A DNA stretch of 64,000 bases from Streptomyces sp. MA5143a (GTDB lineage: Bacteria; Actinomycetota; Actinomycetes; Streptomycetales; Streptomycetaceae): the NCBI RefSeq assembly GCF_900290235.1, contig NZ_OLMK01000025.1, positions 1 through 64,000 on the forward strand, written 5' to 3'. Below, in pieces: positions 1-8,543 of the stretch (positions are counted from its first letter, which is position 1; every line of letters starts with the position of its first letter). A program made the translations under genes and the position numbers. The notes beneath the pieces were generated by a model. That model worked only from the letters and a program-made list of their open reading frames with translations, searched no databases and had not been told where the DNA came from.

Positions 1-160
1 TGCTGTGACCGGAAAGGTTTGCCGGGAAGCTCGCGGCGTCCGGTGCGGTGCCTCGCAAGGCGGAGCATGACCCGCGTACTGGATGTACTCGGGTCATGCG
101 ACAACGCCGCGAGGTGCCGTGCCGGGCGTCGCGAGCCGGTGAACCTTTCCGGTCACGGCA
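1..160. repeat. Long imperfect palindromic element (MITE-like)
   Basis: Bases 1-20 (TGCTGTGACCGGAAAGGTTT) pair with 141-160, and the arms continue inwards with mismatches through GCTCGCGGCG/CGTCGCGAGC and GGTGCCTCGC/GCGAGGTGCC to a central hairpin whose arms are GCATGACCCG (65-74) and CGGGTCATGC (90-99). No convincing gene lies here. Such a structure is typical of a non-autonomous mobile element or intergenic palindrome of actinobacteria. It may extend left of the window. Confidence 0.75.
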
Positions 161-259
161 CTAGGCGGTGTCCGGCCCCCGCGCGCGTGACGGACGCCTC
201 AGGGCCCGGTCGCGCGCGGGAGTGGACCGGACGTCCCGTCAGGACCGAGGGTGGGCGGC

Positions 260-1195
260 ATGAGCGATCACCACAGGGTGTCCGCCGGGCCCGTCGAGCC
301 CTCCGGGCGCGGGCCGACGGGTACGGAGGCCGAGGAGATCCGGGAGTTCTGGGGGCGGCTCGGGCTGCCCGGACTGATCGACGTCCACACGCACTTCATG
401 CCCGAGCGTGTGCTGCGCAAGGTCTGGGAGTACTTCGACGGGGTCGGGCCGCTGACCGGCGGACTGGAGTGGCCGATCACCTACCGCGAGGAGGAGGCGG
501 AACGGACCGCCCGGCTGCGGCGGTTCGGCGTACGGGCCTTCACGGCGATGCTCTACCCGCACAAGCCCGGCATGGCCCGCTGGCTGAACGGCTGGGCGGT
601 CGACTTCGCCCGCCGCACCCCGGACTGCCTGCACACCGCCACCCTCTATCCCGAGCCGGACGCCGAGGCGTACGTCCGGGAGGCCGTGACGGCGGGCGCG
701 CGGGTCTTCAAGGCGCATGTGCAGGTGGGGGCGTACGACCCGGCCGACGAACTCCTCGACCCCGTCTGGGGACTGCTCGCCGAGGCGGGGGTCCCCGTGG
801 TGATCCACTGCGGTTCGGGGCCCGCGCCCGGCAAGCACACCGGCCCCGGACCGATCACGCGGGTGCTGGCCCGCCATCCCCGACTGCGGCTGATCGTCGC
901 GCACATGGGGATGCCCGAGTACGAGGACTTCCTGGACCTCGCCGAACGGTACGGGGAGGTGCGGCTGGACACGACCATGGCGTTCACCGACTTCTCCGAG
1001 GTCCTCGCGCCGTTCCCCCGCCGCGCCCTGCCCCGGCTGGCCGCCCTCGGCGACCGCGTCCTGCTCGGCTCCGACTTCCCCAACATCCCCTACCCCTACC
1101 TCCACCAGCTCCGGGCCCTGGAGCGGCTGGGGCTGGGAGAGGAGTGGCTGCGCGCGGTGTGCCACGACAACGGGGCGGAGCTCTTCGGTCGGTGA
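260..1195 (+). CDS. Amidohydrolase family protein (TIM-barrel metal-dependent hydrolase)
   Basis: A 311-residue cytosolic protein of the amidohydrolase-2 group. Visible motifs are the N-terminal metal site IDVHTHF, a central IHCGSG, the VAHMGMPEYED strand and the C-terminal LLGSDFPNIPYPY, which supplies the conserved metal-binding Asp. This order (HxH, H, H, D) is that of TIM-barrel hydrolases/decarboxylases such as the ACMS-decarboxylase relatives. The substrate cannot be read from sequence. I chose ATG 260; an in-frame GTG lies at 251. It stands alone, with the next gene convergent, so genomic context gives no pathway. Confidence 0.85.
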   Translation: MSDHHRVSAGPVEPSGRGPTGTEAEEIREFWGRLGLPGLIDVHTHFMPERVLRKVWEYFDGVGPLTGGLEWPITYREEEAERTARLRRFGVRAFTAMLYPHKPGMARWLNGWAVDFARRTPDCLHTATLYPEPDAEAYVREAVTAGARVFKAHVQVGAYDPADELLDPVWGLLAEAGVPVVIHCGSGPAPGKHTGPGPITRVLARHPRLRLIVAHMGMPEYEDFLDLAERYGEVRLDTTMAFTDFSEVLAPFPRRALPRLAALGDRVLLGSDFPNIPYPYLHQLRALERLGLGEEWLRAVCHDNGAELFGR

Positions 1196-1252
1196 GGGCC
1201 GGGGGTCCGGTGGGGGCGCCGGGCCCGGCGGCGGGTCGGGTTCAGCGGCCTG

Positions 1253-1876
1253 TCAGGCGCGGCGGCGGGTGCCCATCGCGTACGCGAGGCCGTACGCGGC
1301 GGCCGCGGCGAGGACGAGGCCGAGGGGGGAGAACCAGTCGACGCCGCCGTCCGCCTCGCTGGTCCACCACGCCTTCGCCGGGAAGAACGGCTCGTAGCTC
1401 AACAGGTCCCAGGCGGCCGTGGGCGTCGACTCGACCGCGTAGACCAGGGGCAGGGAGTTGGTGTAGCCGAGGAACGCGCCGAGCACGGCGATGAGGGCCG
1501 CGCCGATGCGCGCGCCGTTGCCGCGGCCGCCCACCAGCCCGACGAGGAGTCCCACGATCGCCCCGTTGAGCAGGGCGTGCCCGAGGTAGAGGGCGTTGGC
1601 CGTGGTGAGCGTCTGGTCCTTGTAGGTGGCGACGTTGAGGAGGGTGTACAGCAGCGCCACGAGGAACGAGGCGAGCAACCCGAGGAGGACGGCGCCCACC
1701 GGGTGGCCGCCGGCGCGCGGGGGACGCGGTGCGAAGGGCTGCGGCGCGAACGGCGGCGCCGGGTACGCCCCGGGGACCGGCTGCGGCCCGTACCCGGGCG
1801 GTCCCGGCGGCTGTTGCGGTGGGACGGGCTGCCCGTACGGCTGGTAGGGGTGCTGCGGCGGCGGTGGCTGGTTCAT
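1253..1876 (-). CDS. Small proline-rich membrane protein of unknown function
   Basis: A 207-residue protein. The first ~65 residues are rich in Pro, Gln, Gly and Tyr (MNQPPPPQHPYQPYGQ...), a cytosolic low-complexity tail common in Streptomyces membrane proteins. About four hydrophobic segments follow (around VGAVLLGLLASFLVALL, GHALLNGAIVGLLVGLV, IGAALIAVLGAFLGY and LGLVLAAAAAYGLAYAM), with an aromatic-rich loop between the last two. GGGGGA sits ahead of the ATG. It lies 127 bp downstream of the ABC permease on the same strand but shows no ABC-component motif. Function unknown. Confidence 0.75.
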   Translation of the reverse strand: MNQPPPPQHPYQPYGQPVPPQQPPGPPGYGPQPVPGAYPAPPFAPQPFAPRPPRAGGHPVGAVLLGLLASFLVALLYTLLNVATYKDQTLTTANALYLGHALLNGAIVGLLVGLVGGRGNGARIGAALIAVLGAFLGYTNSLPLVYAVESTPTAAWDLLSYEPFFPAKAWWTSEADGGVDWFSPLGLVLAAAAAYGLAYAMGTRRRA

Positions 1877-2003
1877 GGTGGTCCCCCGGTGTGAACTGGC
1901 TGGAACCGCAAGCTATCAACGGGAACGGTGGGACCGGTCGGAGCGGGGGGCGGACCTTGTGAAGGACCGGGCGGGGCCGGTCCGGCACCGTCCGCGGGGC
2001 GGG

Positions 2004-3806
2004 TCAGCGACCGCCCGTGGAGCCGGGTGACGTGTCCCGGGTGGGGCGGCGGGAGGGGGCCCGGCGGCCCGTCGCCGTGCCGGCGACCGTGAGGACCGCG
2101 AAGAGGGCGAGGGCGGCGGCGGGGGCGAGGACGGTCCAGGGGGCCAGTTCGGCGTAGGGCTGGTTCTCGGACAGGAGGCGGCCCCACTCCGGGGTGGGCG
2201 GCTGTTCGCCGAGGCCGAGGAAGCCCAGGGAGGCCAGGACGAGGACCGTGGTCGGCAGGCGCAGGAGCGCGTTGCGCAGCAGGGCGGGCAGGACCGCGGG
2301 GAGCAGGTGGTGGCGCAGGAGGTAGCCGGGCCCGGCGCCGAAGGAGACGGACGCGAGCAGATGGCCGCTGGCCCGTTCCTGTTCGAGGAGGGCGGACGTC
2401 TGGGCGGCGTACGGGGTCCAGCCCACGAGGCACACGGCGCAGGCCGCGCCCCCCACGGAAGGGCCGGTCAGCGTGGTGACGAGCAGGCCCGCGAGGACGG
2501 CCGGCAGCGTCGACACCACCTCGGTGAGGCCCGCGCCCGCCTGGGTCGCCGCGCCGATCAGGAGTCCGAGGAGGGCGCTGACGGCGGTGACGGCGAGGGC
2601 GACGGAGGCCGTGCGCAGCGCGCCGTGGCCGAGGCGGGCCAGCAGGTCCCGGCCGAGCGCGTCGGTGCCCAGGGGGTGGTCGGGGGACGGCGGCAGCAGC
2701 CGGGCCGCGGTGTCCACGTGGAGGGGGTCGCGCAGCAGGCCGGCCACGACGAGGGTGAGCAGGGCGAGGGCGCAGCAGCCGATGATCCAGGGCAGGGAGC
2801 GGGGCCGGGGCAGCGCGGGCGGGTGCAGCGCGGGCAGGGCGCCGTCGCGCAGGGCCGGGCCGAGCAGGGCGCGGCGCAGCGCCTGGATGACCAGGCCCGC
2901 GCCGACGCCGAGGAGGACCAGGGCGAGGGTCGCCGTCTGGAGGGGCGGCAGGTCCTGGGCGATGGCGGCCTCCAGGGCGAGCCGGCCGAGACCCGGGATG
3001 TTGAAGATCTTTTCCACCGCGACGGCGCCGCCGACCAGGCCGACCACGGTCGGCAGGAGCTGCGGGAGCACCCCAGACAGGGCGCGGCGCAGTGCCGTGC
3101 GGGCGATCCGGCCGGGTGGCAGGCCGTAGGCGCGCCAGGTGCGGGCCCATGGCTCGTGGAACGCGGCGGGCAGCGCCTGGTCGAGCAGACCGCCGATCAC
3201 CGCGCCGGAGGGCACACCGAGGGCGAGCGAGGGCAGCACCATCGACGCCGGGCCCGTCCAGCCCTGCGAGGGGAACCAGCCCAGCCACACGCCGCACACC
3301 ATCGCCAGCAGGGAGGCGAGGAGGAACTTGGGCAGCGCGGCGAGGACGGCCGCGCCGACGCCCGCCCGGCCCCGGAGCAGTCGCTGCCGCGACCCGAGGC
3401 AGAGGGTGCGGGCGCTGACCAGCGCGGCCACCGCGGCGGTCACGGCCAGCGCGCCCAGCATCAGGGTGAGGGAGACCGCGAAGGCGGTCGTGACCTGGGG
3501 CAGGACGGGTTCGCCCGACACCCACGAGGTGCCCGCGTCACCGCGCGCCAGCCCCTCCAGCCACCGGCCGAGATGGACGAACGGCCCCTCGTCGAGGCCG
3601 AGTCGTTCCCGTACGGCGGCCAACTGGGCCGGGGTGGGGTCCTGTTCGGCGGAGCGGGCGCGCAGCACGGTGAGCGCCGGGTCGGTGCCGGACAGCCAGG
3701 GCAGGAAGGCGACGGCCGTGAGCAGGGCGGTGGCGGCGACGGCCCGGCCGGCCCCCGCCCGCCACCGGGTCGGCAGTCCGTCGGCACCGGCCGGAGTGAC
3801 GCTCAT
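2004..3806 (-). CDS. ABC importer permease, DppB-DppC type fusion
   Basis: A 600-residue integral membrane protein that joins two peptide/nickel-type ABC permease subunits in one chain. The N-terminal half (about 1-305) has the DppB layout, with an extracytoplasmic loop after the first helix and an EAA-like loop around EPWARTWRAYGLPP. The C-terminal half (about 335-600) has the DppC layout, with ASGHLLASVSFGAGPG as its EAA loop and a conserved LGFLGLGEQPPTPEWG end. It starts 6 bp after the substrate-binding lipoprotein gene, so the two are an operon. No ATPase gene follows: downstream is an unrelated membrane protein. Substrate may be peptide, nickel or a metallophore; the iron-box-like site upstream favours a metal-linked ligand. 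Confidence 0.88.
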   Translation of the reverse strand: MSVTPAGADGLPTRWRAGAGRAVAATALLTAVAFLPWLSGTDPALTVLRARSAEQDPTPAQLAAVRERLGLDEGPFVHLGRWLEGLARGDAGTSWVSGEPVLPQVTTAFAVSLTLMLGALAVTAAVAALVSARTLCLGSRQRLLRGRAGVGAAVLAALPKFLLASLLAMVCGVWLGWFPSQGWTGPASMVLPSLALGVPSGAVIGGLLDQALPAAFHEPWARTWRAYGLPPGRIARTALRRALSGVLPQLLPTVVGLVGGAVAVEKIFNIPGLGRLALEAAIAQDLPPLQTATLALVLLGVGAGLVIQALRRALLGPALRDGALPALHPPALPRPRSLPWIIGCCALALLTLVVAGLLRDPLHVDTAARLLPPSPDHPLGTDALGRDLLARLGHGALRTASVALAVTAVSALLGLLIGAATQAGAGLTEVVSTLPAVLAGLLVTTLTGPSVGGAACAVCLVGWTPYAAQTSALLEQERASGHLLASVSFGAGPGYLLRHHLLPAVLPALLRNALLRLPTTVLVLASLGFLGLGEQPPTPEWGRLLSENQPYAELAPWTVLAPAAALALFAVLTVAGTATGRRAPSRRPTRDTSPGSTGGR

Positions 3807-3812
3807 CGGCGG

Positions 3813-5333
3813 CTACTTCAGGTGGGTGTCGACGTCGACGAGGGACCGCTCGCGGGGGTCGAGGAGGACGCCCTCGACGTCGTCGGCGATGCCCTGCACG
3901 ACCTTCTCGTGGACCAGCGGGACGACGGCGTCGGTGCGCAGGATCTCCGCCTCGGCCCGCATGATCTTCCGGTGCCGCTCGGCGGTGTCGCCCTCCTCGG
4001 CGGCCGCCCGGATCGCCCGGTCGACCTTCGCGTCCTTCAGGCCGGCGATGTTGTAGACGCCGTCGCCGGTGAAGTCGCTGGCGAGGTAGGCGACCGCGTC
4101 GCCGGTGTCGAGGAGCGTGACGCGGGAGAAGACGAGCGCGTCGTACGTGCCGGCGAGGAGGTCGGCCTCCATCTGCGTGTACTCGCGGACGTCCTGCTTC
4201 ACGGTGAACCCGGCCTTCTCCAGCTGCTGTTGGAGGACGGTCGCGGCCTCGGGGAGTTCGGCGCGGTTGGTGTAGGTGGCCAGTCGCAGGGTCCGGCCCT
4301 TCGTCTCCTTCCGCACCTGCGCGGTGGTCGCGGCCTTGGCCCGGCCGGTCACCTCGACGCGGTCGGCGGCGGCCCAGGGGACGGCGGGCCCGAACAGGCC
4401 CTCGGCCTGGTCGGCGTAGCCGCCGAAGACGGAGTCGACGAGGACGCCGCCGTCGACGGCCTCGCGGGCGGCGGCGCGCAGGGAGGCGTCGGCGAACAGG
4501 CCGCTCGCGGTGTTGAGGACCAGGCTGTCGGTGCGTACGGACGGCACCTCGTGGCGGGTGCTCTTGTCGAGGAGCTTCGCCTGTGCGGTGGGGATCCACT
4601 CGGCGATGTCGACGTCGCCGCCGCGCAGGGCGCTCGCGCGGGCGGTGCCGTCGGCTATCCAGCTGACGTCGATGCCGGGTGCCTCGGCCCTGCCGCCCCA
4701 GTAGCCGTCGTAGCGGTCGAGGGTGGCCTTGGTCTTGCCGCTGAGCCTGGTGATCTCGAACGGGCCGGTGCCGGTGCCGATGGGGCTGACGGTGCCGTCC
4801 TTCGCGTACGCCTTCGGGGAGAGGACGGCGAGGGCGGGGCTGGCGAGCCGCAGCGGGAGGACCGGGTCGGGGGTCTTCGTGGTGAGGGTGACGGTGTCGG
4901 CGTCGTCGGCCTTCGCGGTCAGGGTGACGTCGCTGAGGACGCGGGGCTTGGTCTCCGCCTCGTTCGCGTGGTCGAGGGCGCCCACCACGGTGTCGGCGGT
5001 GACCTCGGTGCCGTCCTGGAAGGTGGCCTCGCGCAGCTCGAACGTCCAGGTCGTGTCGTTCTGCCGCTTCCAGGACTTCGCCAGGGCGGGCGCGGCGGCG
5101 CCGTCCTTGTTCAGCGCGGTGAGGCCCTCGGCGACGGAGAGCTTGCTGAGGACGGTGGCGTCGTTGCTGTACGGCGACAGGGCCTGCGCCGGCGGCACGG
5201 CGAGGGCGATCCGCAGCCGGCCGCCCGCACCCGCCCCGTCCGTCCCCGAGCCGCCGTCGCCGGACGCGAAGCAGCCGGCCAGCAGGGGGCTGAGGGCGAG
5301 CGCCGCGATGAGGCCGCGGGACGTGGTGCGCAT
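3813..5333 (-). CDS. Extracellular solute-binding lipoprotein, family 5 (peptide/nickel type)
   Basis: A 506-residue lipoprotein. ATG 5333 gives a signal peptide ending in the lipobox LLAGC (residues near 20), which fixes the start; the open frame upstream is not coding. The mature protein has the SBP_bac_5 pattern: SPYSNDATVLSKLSVAEGL near the N-terminus, a TWTFELREATFQDGTEV block and a C-terminal MRAEAEILRTDAVVPLVHE. It would capture peptide-like, nickel or metallophore ligands outside the membrane and deliver them to the fused permease 6 bp downstream. An iron-box-like palindrome lies about 75 bp upstream, and a MarR gene is divergent. Confidence 0.9.
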   Translation of the reverse strand: MRTTSRGLIAALALSPLLAGCFASGDGGSGTDGAGAGGRLRIALAVPPAQALSPYSNDATVLSKLSVAEGLTALNKDGAAAPALAKSWKRQNDTTWTFELREATFQDGTEVTADTVVGALDHANEAETKPRVLSDVTLTAKADDADTVTLTTKTPDPVLPLRLASPALAVLSPKAYAKDGTVSPIGTGTGPFEITRLSGKTKATLDRYDGYWGGRAEAPGIDVSWIADGTARASALRGGDVDIAEWIPTAQAKLLDKSTRHEVPSVRTDSLVLNTASGLFADASLRAAAREAVDGGVLVDSVFGGYADQAEGLFGPAVPWAAADRVEVTGRAKAATTAQVRKETKGRTLRLATYTNRAELPEAATVLQQQLEKAGFTVKQDVREYTQMEADLLAGTYDALVFSRVTLLDTGDAVAYLASDFTGDGVYNIAGLKDAKVDRAIRAAAEEGDTAERHRKIMRAEAEILRTDAVVPLVHEKVVQGIADDVEGVLLDPRERSLVDVDTHLK

Positions 5334-5407
5334 GGTGGGTCCTGTCGTGCGAGGGGTGGGGCGCGCCCCGGCGCACGGGGGCCGTTCGACAGGGCCGGGC
5401 CAGCTTA

Positions 5408-5426
5408 TAAGGCAAGCCTTACCGAA
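5408..5426 (-). promoter_or_regulatory. Iron-box-like operator (DmdR/IdeR type)
   Basis: On the minus strand the site reads TTCGGTAAGGCTTGCCTTA. It agrees at 14 of 19 positions with the actinobacterial iron box TTAGGTTAGGCTAACCTAA and has TAAGGC/GCCTTA arms around two bases. It sits about 75 bp before the lipoprotein start, a usual place for a repressor acting when iron is plentiful. Confidence 0.6.
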
Positions 5427-5557
5427 TCCGCGGTGGGTGGGTGAATTCTCAACCACCGAATCCCACCGGACCCCGCCACGGGGGGCGGGTGCGGCGGGGA
5501 CCGGGCACGGCATGATCAAGGGGTCAGTGGTGGACGACCGGAAGGGCGGCGGGGGCC

Positions 5558-6052
5558 GTGGACGAGCAGACGGAGATCTCGACGGCGAAGCAGGCCGCCG
5601 ACGACCACCTGGTCCTCGCCTTCGGGCGGCTACAGGGGGCGGCGAACCGGCTGGAGTACATCCTGGGGCGGGCCCTGGAGCAGGAGTGCGGCATCAGCCA
5701 TCTCATGTTCGAGGTGCTGCTCATCCTGGGCCGGGCGGGCGAGCCGGGGCTGTCCATGCGGGCCATCGCACAGGAGCAGGTGCTGACCACCGGCGGCGCC
5801 ACCCGGCTGGTCGACCGCATGGAGGCCGCCGGGCTCGTGGAACGGGGCGAGGACCCCGAGGACCGGCGGGGCCGGCTGGTACGCCTCACCCCGGTCGGGG
5901 AGGAGAAGGCGGTCGCGGCGGCCCGCGTCCACGTCGAGAACATCCGCCGCTACTTCCTGGCCCCGCTCCCGGCCGAGGACCGGGAGCGGTTCGCGGAGAA
6001 CCTGCGCGCCCTGAGCCACTCGGCGCGGGACATCCTGCCGCGACTGCCCTGA
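5558..6052 (+). CDS. MarR-family transcriptional regulator
   Basis: A 164-residue winged-helix regulator starting at GTG 5558. A helical N-terminal dimerisation part is followed by the recognition region (SHLMFEVLLILGRAGEPGLS, then TTGGATRLVDRMEAAGLV) and the wing DPEDRRGRLVRLTPVGEE, the DxRxxxxxLTxxG signature of the family. MarR proteins bind short palindromes near their own gene and are released by small ligands. It is divergent from the importer operon, with 224 bp between, and might regulate itself and/or the importer. No clear MarR palindrome stands out there. Confidence 0.88.
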   Translation: MDEQTEISTAKQAADDHLVLAFGRLQGAANRLEYILGRALEQECGISHLMFEVLLILGRAGEPGLSMRAIAQEQVLTTGGATRLVDRMEAAGLVERGEDPEDRRGRLVRLTPVGEEKAVAAARVHVENIRRYFLAPLPAEDRERFAENLRALSHSARDILPRLP

Positions 6053-6053
6053 C

Positions 6054-6125
6054 GGGGGCTCGGTCGGGGGCTCGGTCGGGGGCTCGGTCGAGGGCTCGGT
6101 CGAGGGCTCGGTCGGGGGCTCGCCC
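6054..6125. repeat. Six 12-bp tandem repeats after the MarR gene
   Basis: The unit GGGGGCTCGGTC (third-position variants GAGGGCTCGGTC) repeats at 6054, 6066, 6078, 6090, 6102 and, degenerate, 6114. It begins two bases after the MarR stop and ends just before the IS607-type element. No dyad long enough for a terminator is visible in it. It is probably replication slippage. Confidence 0.85.
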
Positions 6126-6157
6126 AGGGGTCTCCACCTGCTGGTCCGTGAAGTCGG

Positions 6158-8392
6158 GTAAGTGAGCGTAACCATGTGTAAGTGAGTGTCGTTGTCACGG
6201 TGTGAATCTGACGGAATGGGCGAAGACGCAGGGCGTGCATCCGCAGACCGCGTATCGCTGGTTCCGTGAGGGGACGCTGCCGGTACCGGCTCAGCGGGTC
6301 GGGCCGCGCACGATCCTGGTGAACATCGACGTGAACAGCACGCCCGAGGCCATCGGTGGTCTGGGCCTGTATGCCCGGGTGTCCTCGCACGATCAGAAGA
6401 ACGATCTGGAACGCCAGGTTGCTCGGCTGTCGGCGTGGGCGGTGAAGGCCGGTCACCGAGTCGTTCGTGTCGAGGCGGAGATCGCTTCCGGGATGAACGG
6501 CTGCCGTTCCAAGGCTCGGCGTCTGCTGGCCGACCCGAACGTGACCACTGTGGTGGTGGAGCATAAGGACCGGCTCGGCCGGATGAACGTCGAACTTGTC
6601 GAGGCCGCCTTGTCCGCGACGGGCCGTCGCCTGGTGGTGGTGGACGACGGCGAGGTCGAAGACGACCTGGTGCGGGACATGGTGGAGGTGCTGACGTCGT
6701 TCTGCGCCCGTCTGTACGGGCGCAGGTCGGCGAAGAACCGCGCCCGCAAGGCACTGGAAGCGGCCGAACATGGCTGACCTCCGCCCGATCGCCGCGCCGT
6801 TCGTCGCTCTCGGCCCATCCGGTGTGGCGGTACGTACCCGGCTAGGAGACCTCACGCCCGCGGATGAGAAGGCTCTGCGCTTGGTGGGTGCACACCTGGG
6901 CTCGCTCGCCTCGAAGGACCTCAAAGCGCGTTGCGCTGACGGCCTGGAGCACTCCACCGAGTCATGGGCAGCCCGTAAGCGGGACCTGACGGCTGAGTCG
7001 TCGTCCAGGTGGGCCGGGTCGATCACGAAGGCCACGCATGACCAGTGGGCGCTCGCCCGGCGCGGCCAGGCCGCGCACGTCCAGTCCCTCGAAGCCGGTA
7101 TCACGACGATCCGCCACCGGCTGTCGCTGCCGGTCGGGGAGAAGGGCACCAAGCGGACTCCGGGCGGCTACCGCTCCGCGCACGAGTGGTTCAACAAAGC
7201 ACGCCGCCTGCATGTGCTGGAGGACCGGCTCGACCAGGTCCGGGCTGACCGGGAAGCGGGCCGGGTGCACGTCGTGCGTGGCGGTAAACGTCTGCTGGGC
7301 ACCCGTGACAACCTCGACAAGGCGCAGCTCACCGAGGCCGAGTGGCGTGAGCGGTGGGAAGCCGGGCGCTGGTTCCTCCAGGCGGACGGCGAGTCGGGGA
7401 AAAGGTTCGGCAACGAGACGATCCGCATCACGCCCGAGGGCGAAGTGTCGATCAAACTCCCGGCCCGGCTCGCCGACCTGGCGAACGCCAGGCACGGCCG
7501 GTACGTACTCGCCGCGAAGGTACGCTTCCCCCACCGGGGGCAGGAGTGGGCCGACCGCGTGGAGGCGAACCGGGCCGTGGCCTACCGTATCCACTACGAC
7601 ACGGGACGCGGGCGCTGGTACGTGGACGCCTCCTGGCGGATCCCTCCCACCAAGACCATCTCACTCAAAGCCGCCCTCGCCGACGGCGTGATCGGCGTGG
7701 ACACCAACACCGACCACCTCGCCGCATGGCGCCTCGACACTCACGGCAACCCGACTGGCCGGCCGCGCCGGTTCTTCTTCGACCTGTCCCGAGGCGCCCA
7801 GCACCGCGACGCCCAGGTACGGCACGCCCTCACGCGGCTGCTGAACTGGGCCAAGACCTGCGGCGTCAAGGCCATCGCGGTCGAAGACCTCGACTTCCAG
7901 ACCGAGAAAACCAGAGAGAAGCACGGGCGCAAGCGCCGATTCCGACAACTCATCTCCGGCATGCCGACCGGCAAGCTCCGTGCCCGGCTGACCTCCATGG
8001 CCGACGCCACAGGTATCGCGATCATCGCTGTGGACCCGGCCTACACCAGCAAGTGGGGCGCCCAGCACTGGCAAAAACCGATGGCCGGCCCCACCCGTAG
8101 GACCACCCGGCACGATGCGGCGAGCATCGCGATCGGACGACGCGCCCAGGGACACCCGATCCGGCGACGGACGACACCGCCCCGTGCACACCAGAGCGAT
8201 GTGCACGGGCATCGGACCATCCAGGCCGATCGGCATGCCCCTGGGCGTGAGGGACCCCGCCCCCGCATCCCCGGACCACGGACACGATCCGTGCCGCCGG
8301 ACCCGGCGAGTACGCGGGCAACCAGGACATCCAAAACCGTTCGGGGTGTCCGCAGTGACCAGGTATGGGTCCAAGACTCACTCCTGCTCACT
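6158..8392 (+). mobile_element. IS607-type insertion element
   Basis: The element carries a serine-recombinase TnpA overlapping a TnpB-like protein. Putative left-end repeats GTAAGTGAG lie at 6158-6166 and 6178-6186. At the right end CTCACT, the inverse of the AGTGAG core, occurs at 8377-8382 and 8387-8392. IS607 elements lack long terminal inverted repeats and use short internal repeats near the ends, so exact borders cannot be given; the coordinates here are the outermost repeats. Confidence 0.7.
6202..6777 (+). CDS. tnpA: IS607-family serine recombinase (TnpA)
   Basis: A 191-residue transposase. The first ~40 residues form a MerR-like helix-turn-helix (NLTEWAKTQGVHPQTAYRWF) that reads the element ends. 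A serine-resolvase domain follows with the catalytic serine in LYARVSSHDQKNDLERQ, and the VVEHKDRLGR and SFCARLYGRRSAKNRARK blocks typical of IS607 TnpA. Start is GTG 6202. Its last 8 bases overlap the TnpB start, implying coupled translation. It should cut and rejoin DNA through a phosphoserine intermediate. It appears intact. Confidence 0.92.
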   Translation: MNLTEWAKTQGVHPQTAYRWFREGTLPVPAQRVGPRTILVNIDVNSTPEAIGGLGLYARVSSHDQKNDLERQVARLSAWAVKAGHRVVRVEAEIASGMNGCRSKARRLLADPNVTTVVVEHKDRLGRMNVELVEAALSATGRRLVVVDDGEVEDDLVRDMVEVLTSFCARLYGRRSAKNRARKALEAAEHG

Positions 8393-8398
8393 GATTAG
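6770..8398 (+). CDS. tnpB: TnpB-like protein of an IS607-type element (RuvC-fold, no zinc ribbon)
   Basis: A 542-residue relative of TnpB, the RNA-guided nuclease ancestor of Cas12. A RuvC-type triad can be proposed: Asp in GVIGVDTNTDHLA (about residue 309), Glu in AIAVEDLDF (about 370) and Asp in RHDAASIAIGRR (about 448). Between the last two, where canonical TnpB carries a CxxC...CxxC zinc ribbon, this protein has DPAYTSKWGAQHWQ and no cysteine pair. The last ~85 residues are a basic, Pro/Arg-rich tail. Whether it still cuts DNA with a guide RNA is unknown. It appears full length. Confidence 0.8.
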   Translation: MADLRPIAAPFVALGPSGVAVRTRLGDLTPADEKALRLVGAHLGSLASKDLKARCADGLEHSTESWAARKRDLTAESSSRWAGSITKATHDQWALARRGQAAHVQSLEAGITTIRHRLSLPVGEKGTKRTPGGYRSAHEWFNKARRLHVLEDRLDQVRADREAGRVHVVRGGKRLLGTRDNLDKAQLTEAEWRERWEAGRWFLQADGESGKRFGNETIRITPEGEVSIKLPARLADLANARHGRYVLAAKVRFPHRGQEWADRVEANRAVAYRIHYDTGRGRWYVDASWRIPPTKTISLKAALADGVIGVDTNTDHLAAWRLDTHGNPTGRPRRFFFDLSRGAQHRDAQVRHALTRLLNWAKTCGVKAIAVEDLDFQTEKTREKHGRKRRFRQLISGMPTGKLRARLTSMADATGIAIIAVDPAYTSKWGAQHWQKPMAGPTRRTTRHDAASIAIGRRAQGHPIRRRTTPPRAHQSDVHGHRTIQADRHAPGREGPRPRIPGPRTRSVPPDPASTRATRTSKTVRGVRSDQVWVQDSLLLTD

Positions 8399-8466
8399 GA
8401 ACGGTTCGCTGCCGCCCCTGAACGCCGACCCGTGCTGTGATGAGCGTCACCTGCTCCAGGGAAATG

Positions 8467-8495
8467 CCTGACAAGTCAGTTACTGTTTCGTCAGG
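8467..8495. promoter_or_regulatory. Inverted repeat upstream of the DsbA/MBL/SnoaL operon
   Basis: CCTGAC (8467-8472) and GTCAGG (8490-8495) flank 17 bases that contain AAGTCAGTTACT. The pair lies about 50 bp before the operon and could be a regulator operator; no regulator gene is adjacent. Confidence 0.4.
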
Positions 8496-8543
8496 TGACT
8501 GGCCCGCGACCCGGGCGGGCGTCCCATCCCTGCGAGGTCCTCC

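Noticed and set aside
5408-5426. MarR operator
   Set aside because: The palindrome matches the iron-box pattern better than typical MarR sites, and no second copy lies near the MarR start.
2307-5444. A very long open frame on the plus strand opposite the ABC importer genes
   Set aside because: It is antisense to two well-supported genes, has Gly/Ala/Arg/Glu-rich composition without domains, and such frames arise from third-position GC bias.
6054-6125. CRISPR array
   Set aside because: The repeats here, and those at 14893, 33658 and 35446, are head-to-tail without spacers, and no cas genes are present.
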